A stretch of 64,000 bases of DNA from Histoplasma ohiense (GCA_017607445.1 JAEVHH010000003.1:6324001-6388000), one strand, 5' to 3'. Shown: positions 23,184 through 36,684, counted from the first letter of the stretch. Program-made: numbers and translations. Notes: generated from the letters alone by a model not told the origin.

Positions 23184-25353
23184 TTAGGGCTCCAGCAAAT
23201 CCGCGAATACTAATTTCGCCAGTGATTTTTTATTGACTGTTATTTCATATAGGCCAATCAGTCAGCCATTCGCAATCATTCCTATCCTTCGCTGTAAATG
23301 ACCTGAGAACATTACATACCTTTCCCCATTGCATTTCGCGGCAGCCCATCCTTCAATGTCCGCATCTCCGACGGAATCTTATACGCCGCTAGCTTTCCTT
23401 TAAGCGCGCGACGCATATCCATAATACCCCACGTTTTCCCCCCGCGACCAGTATTTGCAAAATCAGGGCTGAGGACGAGGACAACCCCAACCTTTTGGCC
23501 CCATTTGCGCGAGGGAACGCCTAGGACGGCTGCTTCTGCGACTTGGGGTCTTTGGAACTGTTATTACGTAACAATTTGCTAATAGTTTTAAGGGGGGTCG
23601 GGGGCACATACAAGGTCAATAACTCCCGCTCAATCTCCAACGCGCTAACCTTCTCACCACCAGTTTTGATGATATCCACGCTCGTACGCCCTTGGATGAA
23701 ATACAACGGACCCCGGCACCACTCCTGCCCCTCACGTCTCACACCAGCGGTAGCAACATGTCTGCGCACAGCCACATCGCCGGTTTTAAACCAGCGCCCC
23801 CCTCCATCTTCATCCTCCGTGAACTCTTCCCTCGTAGCTTTCTCGTTCCTCCAATACTCTTTGAAGACTGTCGGCCCTCGCAGTTGGATCTCCCCTACTC
23901 TCTCGCGCCCAGTCGCGTCAATCTCTTCACCTGGCATGATGACCTCATTCGCATCCGCGTCGAAGAGTCTGCATTCGACGTAGGGGAGAGGCCAGCCGAC
24001 ACTGTTGTCGACGCGGTCGGCGAAATTCAAACCACAGCTGAGCGCCATGCCGACTTCGGTCATCCCATAGCGTTCTAGGAGGACGTTTCCGTGACTCAGC
24101 TCTGTCCACGCAGTCTTTGTGGGGGTCGGTAGAGCAGCAGATCCGGAGATGTTCAGCCGGAGGTTTATGGGGGAGATGGCAGTTTGTGTTGCTTGTTGAA
24201 TTTCCGTTGGGAGGGATTTGTGAGTTGATAGGAGCCGGTCGTAAATTGTCGGGACGGCGGTTAGGAATGTGATTTTCTCCTTATTTGGTTTCGTAGGAAT
24301 ACTGCTGGCCTTGCTTGGTGGAATGAAAGGGGCCCCTAGTCTCTTCCAGACTGAGGTTGGGTTGAACGGGAACAGGAACTCGATAGACGAACCCGCTAAT
24401 AATGGAGCAAGAATGGCATTGACCACGCCATGGATGTGGTGGAGGGGCATCAAATGGAGCAGTCGGTCGTCGGGGGAATATTCCCATGCCTCAACCAAGG
24501 ACTGGGTTTGCGCTGATAGGGCAGATTGCGGGAGGAAGACTCCTTTCTATTATGCGTGCGTTAACGTGTAAAGATTCCAGTACTCGTATCCCACCAAAAC
24601 TACTTACCGGCCTATTCGTAGTCCCCGACGTGTACAGCATCATTCCACCTCGCGGGTCCAACATACCTTGAAAGCGCAATTGTGTAACTGGATCCGCACC
24701 CATTTCGATCTCGTCAAGTATTCTAGAGAGCATAGTATGCTCCGAATCCATCTGGACAAGTTCCTGAGCTTTCTTACTATATTTCTCCGTCGCCAGTAAT
24801 AGACCAGCCTGCGAATTGTCCAAGATATATCTCAACTCTCCAGAGGGGAAGCTTGGTGAGAGAGGCAGTGCGATACCGTCGCAGGCAAGGATGGAGAGAA
24901 GAGCCACTGAGGTTTCGAAAATATCAGCATAATCCAACCCTCAATCAATAACAAGTAGTATCAATATCAATATATATACATGCATCAAAGGATTGAGTAT
25001 GCAACAGTACCCACGTAGTCATAACCATTCTCTGCCAAAAATGCCACGGGCGAACCTTGCAAATCTACATTTTTGGGGAGTGCACCTGAACATTGCAGCA
25101 GTTTTTTTTGGGAGCGTAAAACATCGCCAATTAAGCTACCATAGGTGAAGGACTGGCCGGAGGCACTGTGGACGACGGCGATTGACTTCGGATCGTGGTG
25201 GTGTAGAGCGCGAAAGATGGGTAGGTCAGGGAGGGTAGATGCGAGGCGGGCTTGGAAGAAGCAACCGTAAGAGAGATAGAAGCTGGGTGCAGGGCTCAAA
25301 AAGCAGCGGTAGGATGCGTGAGTGAGAGATATTAGGCTGCGTGAGGTGAGCAT
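23184..25353 (-). CDS. AMP-forming acyl-CoA synthetase, ACSF3 (malonyl/methylmalonyl-CoA synthetase) type
   Basis: ANL-superfamily ligase activating a carboxylate with ATP and CoA. Five exons (25353-25011, 24906-24608, 24546-23611, 23549-23330, 23236-23184) encode 616 aa. Motifs in order: MMLYTSGTTNRP|KGVFLP (A3 P-loop, interrupted by an intron), HLMPLHHIHGV, LLERYGMTEVGMALSCG (A5), RWFKTGDVA (A7), GRTSVDIIKTGGEKVSALEIE (A8, the form seen in ACSF3-like enzymes) and LPRNAMGK|VNKK (A10, with the catalytic Lys). The start MLTSRSLISLTHASYRCFL looks like a mitochondrial presequence, matching mitochondrial ACSF3. The fourth acceptor is chosen as ttccaaag|ACC because this gives the phase-correct ELLTLPQVAEAAVLGVP. 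Substrate is inferred from A8 and related motifs; other short dicarboxylates or medium-chain acids are possible. Confidence 0.85.
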
Positions 25354-25733
25354 GTTGGAGGTTGCGAAAGGTAAGTATGCGGAGGAGAGGTTCAGCCATG
25401 CCACAATGGCGGGCAAAGAGGAATCGGACTATTGGGAGATGATGTATGTTTGTAGGCCAACCAGAGACATTAACGCCATTCTCCTTCGATATAGTGAGAA
25501 TTTTTTGAGCTTGCGTCGAGAAGAATGAGACGAATTGGTGGTGGGGATGTTGAAAAGAGTTCCTCGCAAGCAAGGGCTAAATAGGCCGAGAGGCTAAATA
25601 AATAATCATGAATTAATTGCAGCGAAGGTTTGATAATCGACTTCTTCCCGCAATCAACAATCTTGGACCCTCCGTTTTTATTATCTTCTTATCCGGTTGA
25701 AACAATTCACTCATATACCCATACGTAAAGCCA
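25354..25733. promoter_or_regulatory. Bidirectional promoter of acyl-CoA synthetase and BolA genes
   Basis: About 380 bases separate two divergent starts, both for predicted mitochondrial proteins. Individual binding sites were not identified with confidence. Confidence 0.5.
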
Positions 25734-26295
25734 ATGCTCCGCTCCATTCTCCCGCGCCAGAATCATTTTCTGCTGCTGCAACTCCGCTCCATCTCCAGTG
25801 CATCAATGTCGGCTACGCCTGTGGAAGACGCCATCCGCGCGAAGGTATTCAATATATACTGTGTCAAACCAGGACAAGGGACCTAACGATAACCAAATCT
25901 CACCGAATTCTAGCTCCAACAAACCTTACAACCTTCCACCCTCATAATCCGCAATGACTCTAAACTCCACGCCCACCACGAGCCTATGCGCGGGAACACA
26001 TCGACAGAGACGCATTTCCAGTAAAGCCATGTCTAACTACCATTTTAAAGCCCTCACTCGCAAGATCCGTGATTCTAATACTATATACCCCACATCCAAC
26101 AGTATAACAGTAACTTCACCCTCCTTCGCATCCAAGACGCAAGCCGCACGACATCGCATGGTCTACGCTGCGCTGAAGGAGGAGTTGGCACGGGAGGGAG
26201 GGATTCATGCGTTACAGTTGAAAACGCGGACGGCGGAGGAGGAGGCGAGGGACCAGGTGAGGGAGACTAAGGAGAAGGAGGTTGAGACGGAGTGA
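25734..26295 (+). CDS. BolA-family protein, probably mitochondrial
   Basis: Exons are 25734-25844, 25914-26020 and 26103-26295, coding 136 aa. BolA proteins work with monothiol glutaredoxins in iron-sulfur cluster delivery. The BolA fold is visible after splicing: SATPVEDAIRAK, STLIIRNDSKLHAHHEPM, STETHFHITVTS (restored across the second intron) and GGIHALQLKTRTAEE with the invariant C-terminal His. The first about 25 residues (MLRSILPRQNHFLLLQLRS) are basic and hydrophobic, resembling a mitochondrial presequence. A second in-frame ATG at 25806 (MSATPVED) could give a cytosolic form from the same gene. The tail is Glu/Lys-rich. Confidence 0.88.
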
Positions 26296-27591
26296 GCTGT
26301 GTATTGGTTGAACTGATTATTGGAGGCTAGCAAGCATGTGTTTAAAGGCGGGGGCGGGGCTGCAATATTTATCTGGAGGTAAAGCGTTGCCGGCTTAATT
26401 GTAATAGTAGAATAGTAAGGCATATCATATGAATTACTTTAAATGAAGAACCTACACTCTAGAGCTTGGAGCTCTGTGCATTTATGTCTTCCCACAAGGT
26501 TCTTTTGCCTACTTTGCGAAAAGAAACAGAAATCACTGTCAAGCGCGGTGTATTCGAAGAGTAAAAAATAGAAATTGATAGCTCAATTGGTATAATATGG
26601 TCCGACAGGAATTATACATATAATCCGGAAGGTAGCAAATGGTAAATACAAAGGAGGTGTCTAATCCAATGGGTGCAGGCGAATACGAACAAGAGATCAG
26701 GGGAACAAACAGCAACAAAAAGAAGGGAGTAAAATCAAATAGAAAAGAACACACAAAACTGAAGCTCCGATGATGTCATGAACAAAGTAGAACGGGATAT
26801 TACTATATAGGTATTTAGTTAGTCTTGGGTGCACGATCGAAACCGTGTCATATAATGGCGTAGACTTCCCTTCTTGTCTTTTTAGCCAGGCAAGTCGTTC
26901 TGTTCAAGATGGAATAAACAAAACCAAATGGAGCAACGAAAATATAAATAAAAAAAGAAAGCCTTCAAAGATGAGGATTAAAAAATTAATTAGACAAACA
27001 GGTATAAAGAAACGGGATAGTGTCTGTGTACAGGGTAAGCGAAAAATCAAGGGGAGAAAACGTGAAACAAAGATAAGTAAATTAGACAACAGTCACAGTA
27101 CAACAGTAAAAAAAGGGTTTCAAAGTGGGGTGTGAAAATACGCCAATGCTGAACAATTTGAAAGATTTTCTTTTCAAAAAAAAAGACGAAAAGAGTGGGT
27201 CATTGGCCAGAAACTGAGTTTGAGGGCTTCCAATCCCAAAGCCACAAAGATACTAGCATGGGACTATGGGGAGGAAGGATACCGGAAGACCTCGAGAATG
27301 TGGGTTGGGGGCGACAGAGAGGGTATTGACTTGGAAGAGAAAAGAATAAGATATTATATGAGGGGGGGATTGGCGGAGTTGAAAGTGTCAGGAAAACCTG
27401 GCTTTGGTTTCGCGGTTGGCTTGAGTGAAGAAGCCAACGCGGGAAGTGAGGGAGGGCTCACTCGACCAGAGTCAGAGCGTGGAATTAAAGTTCAAGAGGT
27501 GGGGAGCAAGGTGGAGTAAGAGAGTATCCGCAGAACCTCCACGGACTAGAAGAAGACAACAACGGCTGGCAGGGGAACAGACAATACGAGC
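26296..27591. other. Convergent 3' region, purine-rich
   Basis: 3' flanks of the BolA and syntaxin genes. Long A/G-rich tracts on the top strand; the open frames seen are low complexity. The tRNA-like string near 26581 is rejected below. Confidence 0.45.
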
Positions 27592-29008
27592 TTATTTGCC
27601 GCTGCTCTTGCTGCCGCCAGGTCCAACCGTGAAATAGATCGCAAAGAAAAGTACGAGCACAAGAATAATGAGAACTATACCAGATATGAATTAGTGAGCT
27701 GGCCAAGATGGGATTTCAAAGTATATATCCATTAAAAAAGACCGTACTCACCCACTATGCCCAGACAAATCCACTTCTTCTTGTTGCGAGCCCTTGCCTT
27801 CTTGATAGCACCGCCGATTTCCTCATTACCCTTTGTTATATTATTATGGATCTGTTCGGTCTGATCATCGATTCGTTCAACAGCGGCTTCCTGCTGGATG
27901 ACAATAGCATCGAGATCCTGGAACATCTGTGATAGTTCCAGCAGGTCGCGCTCGATCTTCAGGATCTCGTCGTGTCTGGCACGCACCATCTGTGAAACTT
28001 TCTGTGCATCGCCGCGTCGGTCGCTTTGCATAAGCTGTGATAGAAGGAGAAAGATGAAGATTAGTATATGTCGTCCGACTGGTCTTCGAAAGGGCGATCA
28101 TCTTAATGCCTGACTTTTTGCAACAGGGTTGGTGCTAGGTACTTACAGCCTGGCTGAATATTTGTTGTTGCGATGGGTCCTGGACAGCTTCTTTTACCTC
28201 CTCATCAGTAGCATCAGGACGCACAATTCGGTACTGTCTTGCCATTTGCGCCTCCAAGTCCTTGCGGAAATCAGACTGTACGGCATGGAAATTTGTAATG
28301 GCGGACTTTAGCTTCCGCTCGACCCTTCCGATCTGAGCGCTGTTGATGCTCTCCCCGGAACCAGGAGTCTGTTTTATGCCCTTCAAGCGTTGGACCAGAT
28401 TCTGGTAAAGGCGTTTCGCATCGCTAGCTAATCCGTCTGCCTGCGAACGAATGGCATTCTCACGGGTGGGATCCGCATCTGTGAGCAGACGTCGGTACAA
28501 GCCTTGGATCTGCTCGATGTACCTCTCTACCTCATCGATACCCTGTTCAATATCTTTACATTGGTTTAGGATCGCACGCTTGTCGTTTGGTTCATCGTAG
28601 CCTCCTTGGATTGGCGGGTCATATTGAGACATTTCTAGACCGCAGAACGGATTAGTACTTCTGGTTTCCATAACACGTATGGTTCGAAAAGTGGAGGGGA
28701 TGTATCAATAATAGGAACCCATGATGGAGAGAGGACAGCGTACCGTATCGACCGGCACCAGCTTCGACATCGTTATTGTATCTATTGTCTTGTCGAGAGC
28801 TGTACGGATCATATTGGCCATAGCCTTGGCCGCCGTAGTTATTATTATACTGTCAGATGCAACACAACCCCCATTGAGGTTCGACATTAGCGGGACAGAC
28901 TTTGTAAGGAGAACCAGGGGTTCGCAGTGCGATATGCAGGAAGTGGAGAGGTTGGTAGAACATAGGAGAACGCCAGCCGCATGACGGCAGGCTAAGACTC
29001 ACACTCAT
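27592..29008 (-). CDS. SSO1: Plasma-membrane syntaxin (Qa-SNARE), Sso1/Sso2 type
   Basis: Exons are 29008-29003 (only Met-Ser), 28849-28744, 28634-28147, 28034-27752 and 27674-27592, giving 321 aa. It acts as the t-SNARE for exocytic vesicle fusion with Sec9 and Snc proteins at the plasma membrane. In order: an Asn/Tyr/Gly-rich N-terminus, the Habc three-helix domain (about residues 60-200), a SNARE motif with RHDEILKIERDLLELSQMFQ, the central-layer Gln in AIVIQQEAAVERIDDQTEQI, a basic KKARARNKKKW juxtamembrane segment, and the C-terminal anchor VLIILVLVLFFAIYF ending SGK. The six-base first coding exon is supported by the in-phase acceptor ctgacag|TAT and the sequence MS|YNNNYGGQGYGQ. A long A/G-rich leader lies upstream. 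Confidence 0.92.
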
Positions 29009-31967
29009 GATGGCGGCAAAACGACGTTGAGCAGAATATGGCTTGATAGATGTTTTTCAATTGTCGATGCGATAGATAAGATGGCCGATCAAAGAGGAAT
29101 ATTTTGAGTTGGTGGGTGCTGGTGGTGAGAGAGATTAAATAGGGTGGGAAATACGGAAGTAGAGATTCGTCTCAAAAAAAAGAAAAGGGGTACACGGGAC
29201 GAGAATGCGAAGCACAACCTAGAAAAGCAGAACAAGCGGGAAGAGGAGAATACACAGATATAAAAGGGACGAGTAAGACAGTCGAAGAGGACCAGGGAAC
29301 AGAGTTGAAGAGACGAAGAGGCGAAGAATTGGAGTTTTGAAGTCGAAATTGACGCAGGAAGGGGAGGCTCAGTTGGGGTTAGCCTAAAGGAGGCCTTAGT
29401 CAGCGGCAGGTGACACAGGAGATACCTAGTCATGTATGGATATTTGGCGGGTATATTAGGTATCCGCTATGTTCCTCGTCCGAGGGGCGGGACACGACGG
29501 GGATCGTCCTGCATATTTGATTATTATTTCAGCTCTTGCTGAGCCGGCGCAATAACCATCCAGATAGACAATTAGACACAAACAGACATCTTACAATCGC
29601 CTCTCTGCATCCCAAACCTCAAACCGACTAACAATTAACTCAAAGATTCTTGCTTCACCTAACCACCTTCGCCGTCGCCTCGCCTACCAGAAATTCCAGG
29701 CCTGAAACAGTCAAGGCGGCAGACATAATATCCTGTGATGCCGGCTGTTTCCACTGCGTCACGCTCACTGATGCTGCATATAGCATACTCCGATGCTTGG
29801 ATCTATGTACTCCATGTTGGCCAGCTTATTGCATCGGGTAATGCGAGAGCAGCAATAATCCCTGCATCCCATCCCTCCATAAATCTCAGCCACAGCCCTC
29901 TATGCACTGTACGGAATCAAAATCGAACTGCTACTCGCAAGGCTATCAAACGAGGGGGCTTTTGTCAATGGTGGCGCGTTCCGGGGCGCTGCGCTGGCTG
30001 GTCAAAGGCCAATTCGGCTCCAAATTCAATCCACCCAGGCTCAGGCTCCAAAATTCTTTGCCAGGTTAACCGCCGTTAGCCTTTTTCAAAAAAAAAGCAG
30101 TTGCATGATCTGTCCTGTCGGCCATTAATATCCCTTATAAAAATAGCTCTGTCAGAACACTTGCATATGGCTCGCACTAGTGATATGGACGTTGCCAACT
30201 CGTTCGTCCAGTCAAGCGAAACCAACTGCCAACATCATCAGCGAACGGATCTGCCACCATGTTGTTGTTTGCAGATATGAAAAGGATCAGAAAATCTGAA
30301 ACGTACCTACTGTCATAATGTGGAAGGTTCGCCTTCATGTGACCGAAAAATAAGGAATCTGCCAACAAAAAAGAAAAGAAACAGAACAAAAGGAAACACA
30401 GAAAGGGACAAAGCTAGATGGGCGATTAAGTGAACCAAACCCCATATCCATAGTCAGACTAAAGTCCCGTAGTTGCCGAGCAGTATTTCTTTCCCCTTCT
30501 TGTATTATCATTGCTATTTATTACCTATCGCTTTCTCCCTATTTTGTTAACTTCTTTTTTTTTTTGAAAGAAGACTCACTAAAGAGAGAAACCGGAAACC
30601 CTTGGGGCTAAACGAAGTCAACATCAATCCCAACTCCGGGGTTTCTGCCCGACAACGGGGAAGTTACTTTTACCGGGCCCGATACCCGCTGGCCGCTCTC
30701 GGGTTCCTTATCTGTTACTGCCTTACCACTCACAGATCTACAGTACATACTAGTACGTCTCCGTATCTGATAAAAGCATCGGGAAATATGGCGCTCGCAA
30801 ACGACGAAGCAAGGATAAACTCAAACCCAAAGGCTTCTGATATGATGGACTTTTGTCGGCCCTGGGTTTTTTCAAAGGCACGTCTCTGAAATCTTGTCGC
30901 ATATAGGTCCCAACATTCCTAACACATCCGCGTTTACAGCTTCGTTCTGTGCCGTCGCAACACCGGCTCCATATCGATGGATATATCAAGTAAATCAATT
31001 ACTTTACATCATACTCGCTCGCTGTTTAAATGACCCATCCAAAGTCATTTCATATCCATCGCGTCTTATGCGCGAAGATGCTGACTCTGTCTCCCATTCC
31101 GCGGACAGATATTTGCCATGAATCAGATAATATAAGGCCAATAATTGACCTATTTTCACATCCATAGCCTGTTTTTCCCTATTACGCATATAGAAACGGG
31201 AATTATTCTCACATTGACTCTATCCTCCTGTTTTTGAGTAAAAGTAACTGAGGATACCAGCTTATTGCAGGAGAACTAATAATTAAAATTCTTAGGCGTG
31301 GATTGAGATCTCGTGCGTCTCCCAACGCTTTGGTCATGGAATACTGGGGAGAGCGCTAGGCCGTAGTCCACCCGAAAATGCCCCCACACGTAAGTGCCTA
31401 GACATACCTTCCAGTTCTTGGAGTCCTGCAAAGGTGGTTAGGAGAACTTGGCTATTTAGCCAAGAAGAGGATTTCATTTGTTAGGCTGGTGTGGGAAATG
31501 GGCGAATTGGAAGGGTAGAAGTCGATTGAAAAAACAGGTTGGTCTGATATGAACCTCACACACTATTTGGTGTTGATGCCGTTTCAATCCATTGTTGAGG
31601 AATGGCTTTGCTTTTTTTGCATAGCCCCATAGTATGGGTTTTACCATGATGGAACTGGTTGGGAATGGAGTATGTCGTATCATTTTCAAAGTATTTGGAA
31701 ACATAATAAATGCCATTTTCCCATTCTAAGGCCACATATCTATCAATTCCTCTTTTACATTAAGTTGTTATAAAATTCATTGCATGCATGAACGTTATCT
31801 CCTTCATCGCCTATTTTTTTTTTTTTTTTTTTTAAGAAGAGGTCCCTTGGAATCAGTTGATTATTATCCCATTCGTGGTCAAGTTCGCTGCTAGCAGTTT
31901 ATAATTAATTTTCCACCCTAACTTCACACACATATATATAGGTATGTATATAATCTGTGACCCATCA
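29009..31967. other. Gene-poor stretch between SSO1 and NPT1
   Basis: Long leader/promoter of the syntaxin gene (purine-rich near 29150-29340) followed by sequence with only short uninformative open frames. There is a 20-base T-run at about 31814-31833. I see no gene. Confidence 0.4.
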
Positions 31968-33918
31968 TCAATCTCCCCTCGTCCCCCATCTCCGCGTCTC
32001 ATCTCCATCTGCCCATTCGCGTTCGACATACCCAAGACGCTTCTTAACCTCAACGACAGTGCGAGTATCACCAGTATTCTTACCTAGATTGTCCGACAAT
32101 TTGATGGCGGGCCGGCCGCCGGCAGACGAGAGTTTGATGACAATGTTTAGCGGCACGGATTTCTTGTGGTCGGATAGCTGCGTGAAATCATCTATGTGAG
32201 ATGTTAATAAGGGGAGTGAAAGGAACAGAGAAACAGAGGCGCCCTTGTACGACACAAAATGGAGAAAAGGGGAAACGGGCAACGTACTGGTAAGGAACGT
32301 CCCGACACCGAAGACAGGTTGGAACCCTGCTTCCTCAGCAACGACCTTGTAGTCCAAACACAGCTGCAGATTCAGCGAGTCGGAGAAGACAAGCGTTTTC
32401 TTATCTTTAATGCCTTCCTTGTCGTAAAAGTCACGCACCATCTTGACGAAGTTGACTGGGTCACCGGAGTCCTGGCGCACGCCCGTGAATGCCTGAGCGT
32501 ATGTTCTGGTCCTCGAGGCATTTTGTTCCTCATTGGAGAGATACTTGATAGGCGCCTCGATTGGTGGTTCTATGTGGGATAAGTTGCCTGTTGCAGAATT
32601 GCCCTCCGTGAAGGAGGCTAAGGTGCCTTCCGCTCCTTGCGTTGCTGTTGTGTAGTTCGGTATCGGCTTGTGAAAGGCATCTAGAAAAGCGGGTGTGCCA
32701 AATGTATCGGTTAAAGCTATTCCCAGAACCTTCATGGTCTCTTGTGTTAGCCTCATTGAAAAAAACTTCCTGATATGTCAAAATTGCAGGCTGCAAAATA
32801 ACACACTGACCCCTTCCCCAAAACATCCAAGCCAATATCGCAAAGCAATTTCATTGGCATTCTCATAATTATCCGTAATAGCAGCAATTCCCATATACCA
32901 CTCATGAGCAACAGTACCCACAGGAGTAACACCGTGCTTCATTGCGAAATGCACATTGCTAGTGCCAGACATCGCACCTTTCCATCCTTTCACCTTGCCA
33001 TCAGCTGCAGCGCGACAGAGGCCCTTCATAACCAGACTGTGAGTGTGATAACTCCTTCGCCTCCGCGTACCGAATTCAGAGAAAATACATCCATGTTCTA
33101 GCAGGGTGGCGCCCTTTCGATATGCCTTCTCTTCCTGGTGCCGATAATCCCAGTCACGATCGCACCATTTAAAATATGCTTCACTGGCTAGTGCCAAAAG
33201 GGGTATCTCGTAGAGAATAGTCTCCACCCACAGGCCATTTATTGTTATGTTGATATCTCCAGTATCTGTTTCCGCGCCTGTGTCATTTATAGGGGTGAAG
33301 GAGAAGTGAAGCTGCGCCGCAGGCTTGAAGCGAAAGGATGATAAGAACCACAGGTAAGCAGGGCTAAAGTAGGGACATTGTGACTTGAGATATTCGTATT
33401 CCTCAGTTGTTAGAGAGATATTTGCAAGTTCTACGGAGAGTCAGAATTAAAAAAAAAAATTAAAAATAAAAAAAATTATAAGAATAAAACAGTACATCTT
33501 CAGTCGATGAGGGATGGATCTACTTGGATTGGTCCTTTAGAAAAATAAAGAAAGAAAAGGGGAGCAATATCACATACTGTCAATTTCATTCTTCAGCCAT
33601 GTGTAAGCGGCCCTGGTAAATTTCATATCACTTGTCCGATTGGTGAGAGCATATGTTACTTCTGCACGTCATACATATAGCGCAGCGGCCCGGTAAAGAC
33701 CCCACGCGGGATGGGTCATTGGTTATTAAGGACTCGCCAATTAACAGCTGTAAAGAACCAGCTGCGATAATAGATTTCAAAAGAGAATTAAAGACCCACT
33801 CACCAGCATCGGGGAAGTATTTGAGCACCGCACATTGCATGGTAAGTTTGTATAGGTCTGTATCAAGCAGGGAGAACACCCCCTCCGGCACCGAAGGAGG
33901 GGTTGAAGAGTCACTCAT
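31968..33918 (-). CDS. NPT1: Nicotinate phosphoribosyltransferase
   Basis: Converts nicotinate and PRPP to nicotinate mononucleotide in the NAD salvage (Preiss-Handler) route. Five exons (33918-33804, 33661-33578, 33430-32811, 32729-32288, 32191-31968) give 494 aa with all phases consistent. Family blocks: LLDTDLYKLTMQCAVLKYFP, EVTYALTNRT, YLWFLSSFRFKP, the EFGTRRRRSYHTHSLV segment with the His that is autophosphorylated in the family, MSGTSNVHFA, GTVAHEWYMGI, FGEG|VLGIALTDTFGT, RQDSGDP, LVFSDSLN and KSVPLNIVIKLSS. Splicing across 32730-32810 (gaag|GTT acceptor) and 32192-32287 restores these blocks. The second intron is AT-rich with long A/T runs. Confidence 0.94.
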
Positions 33919-34863
33919 GGTTTAGTGCTCGGGGATGCCAAGGAGTTAATAGAGACAATGTGAGTAAGGAGTGGGGGGTATCTGTATCAAGCAGCGATAT
34001 CAAATAGGAACTGCCGTGGTTGAAGATGTCGTGATGGGATCTTGTAGATTTTGGTGTCAGCGGGGGCTATATGTTTGCTCTGTTTGCATAGACTTCTGCT
34101 CCCGTCTATCGGCGACGTCGATGGCACCATTGGCATCTAGAAGGGTGATGATGGTGTGATTATTATTATTCTTACACGGGCAACTTGATACCTAGTTGTC
34201 CACCCACTCTATCAAAGGATATGTCGTCAAACCCAAATTCGTCCCGAATATAGCCCCACACCTTGTATTACAACTGTCCAGAACCCACAAGGCAACATGA
34301 TGCATGTGATAAAATTAGGAAGATACAAGGATAGAGGTTAAGATGTGGTGTTATTTACAGATGGTTACTGGAGTACAACACAGATACCACCATGCAATGG
34401 CACCAACTGGCTTTAAAAAACTGAGTGAGGGTGGATAAGTGGGTTATTCAATTCCTAATGCAATATATGCCCAAACAGATAGTTATTACTAAAAAGAAAA
34501 AAAACCCAAAAGCACGAACACGAGCAAGCAATATCGGTTTTCAAGACTAAAGAGGTATAATAAGAGAAAACGCCAGGGTATGGATGCATCGAGCTGACAC
34601 GAGATAGGAACAAATACATGGTCAAATTAAAAAATTAAACGAAAATCATCGCCATCAATGACATGACAACATTTCGATCAGGGATTAGCAAGGCATGATT
34701 ACAAAATAGCAACACAGGCGCGAAAAAAAAAAAAAAAAGACATTACAGAGTTATGGTAAATTAAAGGATAGTAAGACAGAAGAATGAAGAGAAACGAAAA
34801 AGTAAAAGAGAATATGCCAAGAGCGGGGAACGGGAACGGGTAGTAATGTGGGGTTGGTTAGGT

Positions 34864-34905
34864 GGTGCGTGGTGCGTGGTGCGTAGTGCGTAGTGCGTAG
34901 TGGGG
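34864..34905. repeat. 7-bp minisatellite, unit RGTGCGT, about six copies
   Basis: Three GGTGCGT units, two AGTGCGT units and a degenerate AGTGGGG, perfectly in tandem. Consecutive units drift by one transition (G to A). Confidence 0.85.
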
Positions 34906-36684
34906 TGAAAGAGGCGCTGAAGGGGAAAGGGAGAGTGAGCCTCATGCCGAAACAGCATGCCACAAAAACACCTCGAGAGGGGAAAAGGTAAATCAAGATT
35001 CAAAACGGAGAAAGACCAGGGAGCTGATGTGAGCGAAGGGAAAAGCAGGGAGCCAGAAAATGCACTATCAAAACACACCCAACAAGCCATCGGTCAGCAG
35101 GATGCGGCTGTTCATGCACAACTCGTGATTTGTTAGGTTGTGGCATCCATGTCCAAGCTGAAGGCACTCGACATGTGGGGGAAGCTGCGACGCAAGGATC
35201 TTCTGGGATTGTCTGACGAATATGCCGAGTCGAAGACGGACGCGCCACATAGGCATGGAGATAAGGGGTCGAGATCTTTGTCACAATGGCGGGACGGAGG
35301 ACGGGAGGGATAGAGTTTCACGGAAATTGGTGCAGCATGCGAGTAAGCATGCATATAAACTGCCGAAATAGGAGCGGGACGATTCGTGCTGGAGATGTGG
35401 TATCCCCAATTGATATGGAACCCTCATTCTCCCTGCCATGCCACAGTATAGGGGTTGTTGTAACAGCTAAGCATGCATTATTGTCATAATTACCGCCAAC
35501 CAGCCGATGGAGGACAGTTGCCCCGGCACCCAAGCGACGACATTTGGGTTTGCTGGAGTAATCCGTATCGAGGTCTCGACTGTCAAAGAATCGATGGGTT
35601 CCAGGATATGCAATGTGAAGATCGGACATGCGCAGGAAGCATCGCAGTAGAGCAGGGATATCGCGGCAGGGGGGTACTTGCAGGTTGACAATAGTGTCTG
35701 CGGGGAGAGGGGATGGGGTGGGTTGTCCGGGTATGGCGTGGCGGTTGAGCGATCGGGTCCAAGGGGTGCGCCAGCAGCCGTCGTTGAAAATACGCAGTAA
35801 TGCGCAAACAAAGGCTGGGAGAGTGAGAGCTCCAAGCCCCGAAGGAGGGTCAGATGACTGAGGCAGCCGAAGCTAAAAACTACCTAAGTGGTTCGGGGGT
35901 ACAGAACACGTTGCCAGCCACTCCACAACGGGTCGTCAGGACAGGAAGACCCATTTAACATTAGCTGGCAAGAATGGGTTTAGTTGACCCGTTCCACGTG
36001 GATTTAGCTGGCTAGAGCAGAGAAGGTCAACCCGCACCGAAATTTCCAGGACATTGTGACTCGTGTGAGGCTGAGAGGAGTAAGGATGTGTCAGAACTCG
36101 TATTTACTTGAACCTTAGGGCGACCGAAGTTGCAGGGCTGACCGGTGTTCTCCGGGTTTTGGATATTTTCCCAGCCCTCCTTCTCTGAATTGGGAATAGG
36201 AGAAATCAGACAGGGGAGGGTTTGCTGACTGGTTGTGGCATCGGGAATTGGGTCAGCAGTAGAGATTTGACGAGCTGGATGGAATCTTATGACGTGACGT
36301 GGAGCGGTAAAAGGTATGCCGAGAAAATGAAACAAGGAATAAATTTAAAACGAAAAAAAAATAAAAATAAAAATAAAAATAATTAAAATAAAATAAAATA
36401 AAAAAGGGAATGCAGATAAAGGGATTTTTTGTCGCGATATTTTAAGCCCACAAGAGGCAGGGTGTGAGAAAGCAGCGGATTGCAATCGAGATGTTTTAGG
36501 ATCCATATCGATGTGACAAGACGAAATTAACAGCCAGCTGCCAAAATGACCTGTTTATATACATGAGTTTCGGTGGACGGCCAAGTAGATGAGGAATGGG
36601 AGAGCGAAATCGATGGCGAGGATTTAGACGAGGAGAATCATCCACACACACGGTCACACACAACGATATCCCCATAGTGACGAA

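Noticed and set aside
26578..26650. String GCTCAATTGG resembling a tRNA A box
   Set aside because: No B box, no pairing acceptor stem and no plausible anticodon arm at the right distance.
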